A DNA stretch of 37,653 nucleotides from a virus. Numbering within the stretch: position 1 is the first letter of the stretch; the number at the start of each line of letters is the position of its first letter. Positions 33,401 through 37,653 of the stretch are shown piece by piece. The stretch covers positions 1-37,653 of the IMG/VR virus record IMGVR_UViG_3300027302_000014; one strand, given 5' to 3'. Made by a program: the position numbers and the translations under genes. The notes beneath the pieces were generated by a model. That model had not been told where the DNA came from, searched no databases, and saw nothing but the letters and a program-made list of their open reading frames with translations.

Positions 33401-35487
33401 GCTTGAACGTAAATATCACGCCAACCGCACGTGAACGTATTGTCAAGACACTGACGAATCAGAACGACCGTGCTCGTAAGAACCTACAGCGTAGTGGGAA
33501 CCCCGGATGGGACAGCGACATTGTGCGTTCTGTGTCTGAGCACTTAGAGATGGTTGCCCACATTGCCGCCAAGAAAATCTATCGCCATCGCCTTGATGAC
33601 ATCATGCTAAACGAATCGTCATGGCTCGGTGACCCACAGAAACTCAAGGACTTGCAAGCTGCTGTTGATGCAGCCACTACTGATGGACAACGTGTTAGAG
33701 CGCAGCGTGCATACGATGAGTATGCGTTCATGTATAAGTACATGGCTCCTAAAGCTGCTGGTGTCACAGTCAATGGTGAACCTACATTGGGTCAAGGCAA
33801 ACGCTATCTTGAAGAAGCCAAGAAACTTATCCGCTGGTACAACGACTCATCTAATATTAACGACAGCACCGAGGATATGTTGTCGGGCGAGGCTGGCTCA
33901 TTCTTAAAACTGATTACTGTGTTGATGCAGTTGGGTGGTTCGGTTGCATCCGCAGCCGTGAACTTCGTATCTCTGCTTACCCACAGTACACCATACCTGT
34001 CCTACTACAACGCTAAGCGCGGATACGGAGGTGGTTATGGAGAGGCCAAAGCCGTGACCTCCCTCTACCGTGCTGCCCTTGATGTAGGCAGTCCTAAGCT
34101 GGAAGATGCTGGGTTCTTAAACGACTTGTTGATCAATGCCAACTATGGTGACTACGGCTTAACCGCAGACGAAACACAATTTTTGTTTGACACCACTGAG
34201 GAAGGCACACTGCAAGCGGCTCAGTTCAACGCACTGGTCGGTACAGCACGTGGCAAGATATTTAACAACAAAGCACAGGCGGGTATCAAGGCATGGATGG
34301 CTATGTTCTCTTATACAGAACAGGCTAACCGCCGCATCACTGCACTAGCAGCGTACCGACTTGAAAAGGAACGTGCGCTATCACAAGGGTTGAGTGAAGA
34401 ACAAGCAATCGCTGAAGCTACTGAGGCAGCACGGATTGCGGTCAACACATCGCAAGGTGAGTACGCCATGTTTAACCGACCTGAGATGGCACGTGGTAAC
34501 GTGGCTCAGTACGTGTTTATGTACAAGCAGTTCGTAATCATCACCGTCCAACTACTGCGCAACATGCCAGTTCGTGGACAGTTGTTGATGCTTGGCTTAC
34601 TGTTGCTGATGAGTGGTCTGAAGGGCATACCATTTGCAGATGACCTCGCTGATATTGTTGACACAATCGCACAGATGCTTGGTCTAAAGACGGCAAGCAT
34701 CGAGAAAGCTACTGCTGAATGGATTGATAGTGTGGCTCCGGGGATGTCGCCGTATGCCATGCGTGGTCTGATTGATAGTGCAGTCGGTGCGACTGTCTCG
34801 ACCCGCTTGGGTATGGGTGATTTGATTCCATTGACTGGTGCGCTTAAAGCTGGCGCAGACCCTGCACGTGAGTTTGGCGACTTTGCTGGCCCTGTATTTA
34901 GCGGTATCGGTGGGCTGGTATCAATGGCGGGTGGTTTGGCTAAGTATGGTGCAGAGATAACGGGCCTGCGTGATGACACAACATCCTTCAACACATTGAT
35001 GCGAGAGTCTCCTGTTGCCTTTCTTCGGTCTGTCGGGGATAGCCTTGCATACTTGTCGAGCGGTGACATTACGAACGTACGTGGTCAGATGGTTGCCAAG
35101 GATGCACAAGCGCACGTGATTCTTGCCCGATTACTTGGCTTCTACCCAGCAATCGCCACTCAGCAGAACGACATTGTTCGTATGTCTAAGCAAGTCAATG
35201 AGTACGGCAAAGCAATCAAGGCAGAGTATGTTGCTGCTTATGTGAAGGCTCGGGCTGCCGGTGATCAAGAGGCAACAGATAATGTTGTATCCGCAGTAAG
35301 CCGGTGGAATGAAGATTCCAAGGGTACAGGTTTGGAGATTACCAAGTTCTTAAAATCTGCCAATCGTGCGTACATTGAGTCTCAGCGTCCAACTGTACTG
35401 CGTTACATGAAGTCAGCGCCGAAGTCTATGCGTCCCGAGACTATGGAGTTGTTAAGACTCTATGGACTCGACGACGAGATTGAATAA
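27490..35487 (+). CDS. Giant internal virion protein with HEXXGH metallopeptidase-like domain
   Basis: The 2665-aa product closes the ejection block. Visible parts in order: Gly/Ala-rich hydrophobic stretches (about 213-255 and 372-400); a Pro/Gly/Gln linker (about 464-600); a Gln-rich coiled coil (about 604-664); a Lys/Ala/Pro-rich stretch (about 754-920); charged helices; and a zinc-peptidase-like centre with AHETIGHFGF (His1357, Glu1358, His1362) and EEYLAD about 52 residues later. Next are long helical regions, and a late hydrophobic segment with QLLMLGLLLLMSGLKGIPFADD (about 2355-2385), which resembles LPD38-type domains of large polyvalent phage proteins. A helical end follows. It is far longer than T7 gp16. 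The ribosome site GAGGT overlaps the previous stop. The family links rest on motifs only. Confidence 0.75.
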   Translation: MATAGLSFANPMLERMGVGEEPNPYVPYSPTSDIGMGGLAPSAADMAVMGQALVKQSQFTMPEMRQPPSIAFSPSSKQLFVNGITFDADDAATALQSESYLQNPGTGLPRGGDWVSLDEQAYGQFLNSIKNPSMGRLASKNFGIGIDNMQMLAGRALQLGGAEKLGGSIVEQQQEDIGKTLPFQRQFTDIGSKPYGQSRGVLDWFVANLAQQGPNIVESVVTAAAGFVGGSAAAGPLGSVPGALAALAGKAEAKQAILAAAKKYAAGQATKEELKVLSNAAGVLGAATASLAQNYATGAADIYGEQRDQGAGADDMGARITALMGAFPYAAMETLPEFLLARRVLGGSKGIGSTLGMAPGATRLQRGAGYAGRAAVGGAVGGTAEGTTELVQEGLLLGLSGQDFSDPENVNRLINSFAAGFGVGGPIGAIANLKGTAPANILTGGNTDPTNKETGGGIAPYNPPPAPPGRQYTDVEFMGSTPPPSAGLGGPSPTTPQLPGPTPPVSPVGGPVIMAGMGPNAADVTRQDVLLRQQGNVPPGATPGSQGVLDIFGGTIPAQELAARMQPQQPLPGLPAPSAAPTADPRQGALQFSGAAPQGPTNPILAQRLQAALASQQRAQEFQAAQAQRAAQDEATKQQQLDRLQNEARIQQQLDLITQSQQPVPQSMPMRPVPVPQPRQLPLFRRGELPRPSRAEGLRRGVGTQTPATQVPAPPPTAGEFQRAGQGILFNQQGQPSLQALKSAGKKQPLPKPTVAKGVTQAKPTGKPVSAVTVAKAVSNLKKGAPSAVQKPSAKSVDVPKQTGDGKGVRVEDQAGDQAAGKGKALKTTAKKQEPTVQTVTSKLVERINKGAFGGPTGALGERLKQGKTPQPPKAEAAKPAAKPKVEKLSPAEAWEDMKPEGGVAYNTLSDEQKKRWATENYYDRANMQLADEINAQATPLPEEELADLSYMELLDEDIATAESTTDTSAFRDAIENIMFHAYFDTESNNEKVIDKAQMFLIETGFTEDQRGIMDTALLDVVNDRLKIETTYKEGNLKGTLKPWFTYAQMRNLLPSIGTKLTGLSDTQVAELLQARQISEQNVPVSVYKKYKTSLPASESVVNTKKVTSLNRIVDQSGAKMANLIRDLVTRVREIPTLTKEIVFGSERFANIKALTKQLYSELDEAGRNYMLPDGSKVKDYFNDKGEAKLIKSDGRYILSQVELTEEQQRAREIERREELRALGEAAAAESKAEQDVINARKRGARGSETVQAWDKPEGNFYRDDGTPMGSAIPLGRVKLLVKGFLAKLKIKPTVYVYANVADLQARNPELYQRAAAARKQGDFDTTNAVGYSFGPEVIIFSDFVRTEQQLKFVLAHETIGHFGFKGVMGQSELNKVLNRIYQTDPDVQAAVDAMVETQGMDRLEAIEEYLADNAADLDVSIIARLWNALKNALNKLGFNFKDDEARQLVNLARRYVREGNTGNFFSASSFVGNMEDMEQAVTDGKYARNFAGNIGSRGMAMNALNRRFGPGAGMFGSMDAFQKGLFGKTGDVGVNVGKILEKVQTLDNMARKSYGLNQIFRIFEQRSQKARALLSKYSRYMAFTNTPRVFGFGDGVSEEEKQQAGELAAYAALFKSRQLTDDLLESYGSMITKDAMGNVTVDPRVLDELEKAGTVTAEEFRKGFDVELGTGEKIRYQFDVDENSPVWRVYTEMHDTVNVAAIDLLLSNYEASQAEQQRVFGEIAGMKGLKAEFSAQDLAAIRKVIEMYQNMRYDKSGVANASVDVQKAADEKSSYFVYQFGRALFNDLAFAAWMGDPKIVGDMKKDFEEFQKAEYDDIRAAIPSIRDKIRTEKQAFAIQKAVEDIFLFDMQTRNAEFYAKRTILGSYVPFSRRGEYQARLAAFNAQGDPVRLDENIRDAMPYFQFETESEATAAREALENEFGNGQEWTLKDEYGAEIKVTLRAESSEASVSPSLTEAVNFNEFIYVLNRLNVNITPTARERIVKTLTNQNDRARKNLQRSGNPGWDSDIVRSVSEHLEMVAHIAAKKIYRHRLDDIMLNESSWLGDPQKLKDLQAAVDAATTDGQRVRAQRAYDEYAFMYKYMAPKAAGVTVNGEPTLGQGKRYLEEAKKLIRWYNDSSNINDSTEDMLSGEAGSFLKLITVLMQLGGSVASAAVNFVSLLTHSTPYLSYYNAKRGYGGGYGEAKAVTSLYRAALDVGSPKLEDAGFLNDLLINANYGDYGLTADETQFLFDTTEEGTLQAAQFNALVGTARGKIFNNKAQAGIKAWMAMFSYTEQANRRITALAAYRLEKERALSQGLSEEQAIAEATEAARIAVNTSQGEYAMFNRPEMARGNVAQYVFMYKQFVIITVQLLRNMPVRGQLLMLGLLLLMSGLKGIPFADDLADIVDTIAQMLGLKTASIEKATAEWIDSVAPGMSPYAMRGLIDSAVGATVSTRLGMGDLIPLTGALKAGADPAREFGDFAGPVFSGIGGLVSMAGGLAKYGAEITGLRDDTTSFNTLMRESPVAFLRSVGDSLAYLSSGDITNVRGQMVAKDAQAHVILARLLGFYPAIATQQNDIVRMSKQVNEYGKAIKAEYVAAYVKARAAGDQEATDNVVSAVSRWNEDSKGTGLEITKFLKSANRAYIESQRPTVLRYMKSAPKSMRPETMELLRLYGLDDEIE

Positions 35488-37653
35488 TCAAACTACTTTC
35501 ATCTGACCAAAGGTTAAGTCAGCGGCAATCTCATCTGCATCACTCAAGATTCCTACGAGTTTGGGGTGATTCAGATTGAGGCCAAGGACATATGCCTGAC
35601 CCAGTTTGATGGGAGTGTCCTTGCCAAGAAACGCTTTCTCTGACTTGGGTGTAGCAACCACACTCTCAAACTGCATCTGTTGTATGAACGATTTGTAGTC
35701 GCCACCGTTCTGTGCCAACCATCTACGGAAGTGGGTGCGGTCAACAAGCACAACACCTCTATCAAACTTGTCTGCCGCAGTGCGTCTGTATGTGTCAAAC
35801 CGAACACGGATGTCAGCACGTGGCATCCTTGAATAATCCACAACACCTTTGTCTGTGCCTGTGTGCATCACAGTAACAGCGGCTCCAGCACTGTCGTTTA
35901 GATAGTTGGAGAATAGATCGAACGCATCCATCTTGTTCTCAACCACACTACGTCTGATTGCACCTAGTTGTTTCAAGACCCACTCAGTACCAAGGGTGTA
36001 GTCGTACTTGATGATTCCCCATTCAACACATAAGCGTGAGGCTAAGTCTGACAGGATGATGGCTTGTTCCCAGTAGCGTTCCTGCCCTACAAAGTTGGCT
36101 TTGTACTTCTTGTGGAAGTTAGCCGTGGCGTGATCAATCGCAGCGCGTACTCCATCGGCTCCAAGTTCCAACAACTTCTTTACGAATAAGCGTCCGGCAT
36201 GTCCGTAGTTGGTGTGGATAAACTGGTGAATCTTGCGACCGCCTGTACTGTCTCTTGTAAACAAGTCATGCAGTGGTATATCAATCTCAAGAAGCCGTGC
36301 CATTTGTGCGTCAGTCTCAAGCCCAGATGCAACCAGCTTAGATTGCAGAGACTTGTTGGTGGATACAAGCACAGGCATTGCCCATGTCTTTGCGTCACGT
36401 TCTTCGGCGTTGCGGTTCAGTCGTGCCTTGTCTCTACCTTGGGACACCCAGTATGCAAAGTCACCTACCTCTTTATCTAGCATCAAGGTAACTTCGTCAA
36501 TGGTCATCGGCATATGGGAATAGACACCCATGCGCCCAAACAAAGTGTTCTGTGTGAACTTGGCGGCAAAGTGTAGTTTGTCAGGGTCACCATAGATTGA
36601 TTGCACCCACATCTGTATCAATGATTTGCCTCCACCTGATGGGCCGAACAATGAAACAGTCAGACCCTTAAGGCCAGTGAACGCATACAGGGGGGCAGAT
36701 AGTCCGACACCAAGTGCAAACATGTGCCAGTGCAATCCTGTTTTCTCAAGCACAGAGGTGAAGTCTGCCCACTGTTGAGCATCCCCTGATACACCATACA
36801 ACTCGTTGCCAAGTCGTTGAGTGCCAGCGGAGAGGCTGATGTTTTCTTCACTGACTGAACCGTCAGGCTCTCGGCGTAGAAGCGTGTCACCAATCACAAA
36901 CTGGGAGAAGTTTTCTTTCCATCCCATCGTGGCATACAGATTGGTCATCGCACGTTTCTGCCGCAATTCATCCATGTATGAACGTAGCATAAGTTGGAAG
37001 TACTCCGTCTGTCTTTTGTTGTTGAGGACAATGCCTTGATCGGCAATCGTGGAAGCGAACTCTCTATGTCCGTCTGTAAGGTGCGCTTGTCTTAGGGAAA
37101 GTTCTTGCCAACCCTTATGCTGACGATTCCAGTGGTAGCGCACAGTCTCGTAACCAAGACCTTCATCACGACCATAGCCCACGGGGTAGATGTCGAACGA
37201 ACATACGTCAATATCTGTCTCGTCAATGGTCATCTTGATACCATCAGCGGTGCGCTTAAACCCACGTGGCATGGGTACATCAAACGCCGCCTTGTCCAAC
37301 GCATCCTGTGGCGGTGCAATCTGTTGATACTGCAATCCAAGGGCGGCAGGACTCTTTATCTTGTCCTTAAATTTGCATCCCTTGCATCCCCCGGGACGGC
37401 TGATGTCCCACGTATCACAACGTGTTGGCCCATCTGTGTTGTCTTTCCACTGGATCAGCTTTTGCAATGTTCGTTGTGCGTCAAACTTTGGGTGGTTCTG
37501 ACTCCACTCAATAGCCGTAGCCTCAGGCTCAACACAAAATGCGGCTACTCCCAGTAGGCTGTACCACTGAGGTTCTTTTACTTCACCTTGATTCTCTACT
37601 GCCCACTTGATCTGTTGGCATTTCTTGACGACAACCGCACCAATGGTAGGTGG
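35488..37653 (-). CDS. Primase-helicase-like ATPase (DUF927-type), 5' end outside window
   Basis: The minus-strand frame stays open to the right edge, so this is a partial gene: 721 residues are seen and the true start is beyond 37653. The TTG at 37467 is not the start, because coding-like residues (for example QWYSLLGVAAFCVEPEATAI) continue upstream of it. A Cys cluster (CDTW, then GGCKGCKFK) lies in the N-terminal part. The ATPase core has a Walker A, LFGPSGGGKS (about 36621-36651), a Walker B-like MTIDEVTLM (about 36481-36507), a VSTN sensor-like strand, and ARLLEI as a possible arginine-finger site. This fits the DUF927/D5-like helicases that pair with primases in phage replication. Its stop codon abuts that of the plus-strand giant gene, with no base between. 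Confidence 0.8.
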   Translation of the reverse strand, partial: PPTIGAVVVKKCQQIKWAVENQGEVKEPQWYSLLGVAAFCVEPEATAIEWSQNHPKFDAQRTLQKLIQWKDNTDGPTRCDTWDISRPGGCKGCKFKDKIKSPAALGLQYQQIAPPQDALDKAAFDVPMPRGFKRTADGIKMTIDETDIDVCSFDIYPVGYGRDEGLGYETVRYHWNRQHKGWQELSLRQAHLTDGHREFASTIADQGIVLNNKRQTEYFQLMLRSYMDELRQKRAMTNLYATMGWKENFSQFVIGDTLLRREPDGSVSEENISLSAGTQRLGNELYGVSGDAQQWADFTSVLEKTGLHWHMFALGVGLSAPLYAFTGLKGLTVSLFGPSGGGKSLIQMWVQSIYGDPDKLHFAAKFTQNTLFGRMGVYSHMPMTIDEVTLMLDKEVGDFAYWVSQGRDKARLNRNAEERDAKTWAMPVLVSTNKSLQSKLVASGLETDAQMARLLEIDIPLHDLFTRDSTGGRKIHQFIHTNYGHAGRLFVKKLLELGADGVRAAIDHATANFHKKYKANFVGQERYWEQAIILSDLASRLCVEWGIIKYDYTLGTEWVLKQLGAIRRSVVENKMDAFDLFSNYLNDSAGAAVTVMHTGTDKGVVDYSRMPRADIRVRFDTYRRTAADKFDRGVVLVDRTHFRRWLAQNGGDYKSFIQQMQFESVVATPKSEKAFLGKDTPIKLGQAYVLGLNLNHPKLVGILSDADEIAADLTFGQMKVV

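Noticed and set aside
35488-37467. TTG at 37467 as the start of the helicase-like gene
   Set aside because: The frame remains open upstream to the window edge and encodes plausible protein sequence there, so the gene is partial and not TTG-started.

Overview
The window is part of a tailed double-stranded DNA phage genome, most likely a podovirus-like phage of a Gram-negative host, of the kind known mainly from uncultured aquatic metagenomes. Evidence for this type: a terminase/portal/scaffold/coat block, small head-tail adaptor proteins, a nozzle-like tail tube protein, tail fibre genes, and a run of very large ejection (internal virion) proteins. No tape measure, sheath or tail-tube gene was recognised. 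An outer-envelope host is suggested by a spanin-like protein, a muramyl-peptide M15 endolysin and a virion lytic transglycosylase. No bacterial gene, tRNA, insertion sequence or CRISPR array was found. No phage RNA polymerase lies in the window.

Layout, left to right on the plus strand. (1) 1-255 is a leader with G/C-tract inverted repeats and a sigma70-like promoter whose start point falls on the first ATG. (2) 256-2309 holds the small terminase subunit, an unknown 72-aa protein and the large terminase subunit, with overlapping genes. (3) An intrinsic terminator at 2361-2402 and a possible promoter separate packaging from morphogenesis. (4) 2442-7098 holds a small unknown, portal, small unknown, scaffold and coat genes. 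(5) 7130-10515 is a run of small structural or basic proteins with hairpins between some of them, including the Lys-rich small proteins at 8861-9552, a holin-like membrane peptide and a 49-aa Lys/Gly-rich gene. (6) 10516-11834 encodes two head-tail adaptor or tail-tubular-A-like proteins. (7) 11836-17844 holds tail and fibre proteins, ending in a 1145-aa repeat-containing adhesin-like protein.

(8) 17865-19570 is a lysis module set between fibre and nozzle genes: a C-terminally anchored membrane protein that appears to start at ATT, an i-spanin-like protein, a 3-TM-family holin and an M15 peptidase. (9) 19571-22362 holds a tail-nozzle-like protein and a small coiled-coil protein. (10) 22365-35487 is the ejection-protein block: an unknown protein, a GNAT-like protein, a Gly/Ala-rich membrane-active protein, a 792-aa protein with a transglycosylase domain and a 2665-aa giant protein with an HEXXGH metallopeptidase-like centre. 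(11) On the minus strand, abutting the giant gene stop to stop, a primase-helicase-like ATPase gene runs off the right edge, which marks the start of a replication region transcribed the other way.

Most plus-strand genes touch or overlap (TAATG, ATGA, TAAATG), so translational coupling along one or two long transcripts is expected. The observations most worth follow-up are the giant protein's M49-like zinc motif, the ATT start at 17865, the leaderless terminase promoter, the perfect 90-bp duplication in the transglycosylase gene, and the zero-gap convergent gene pair.
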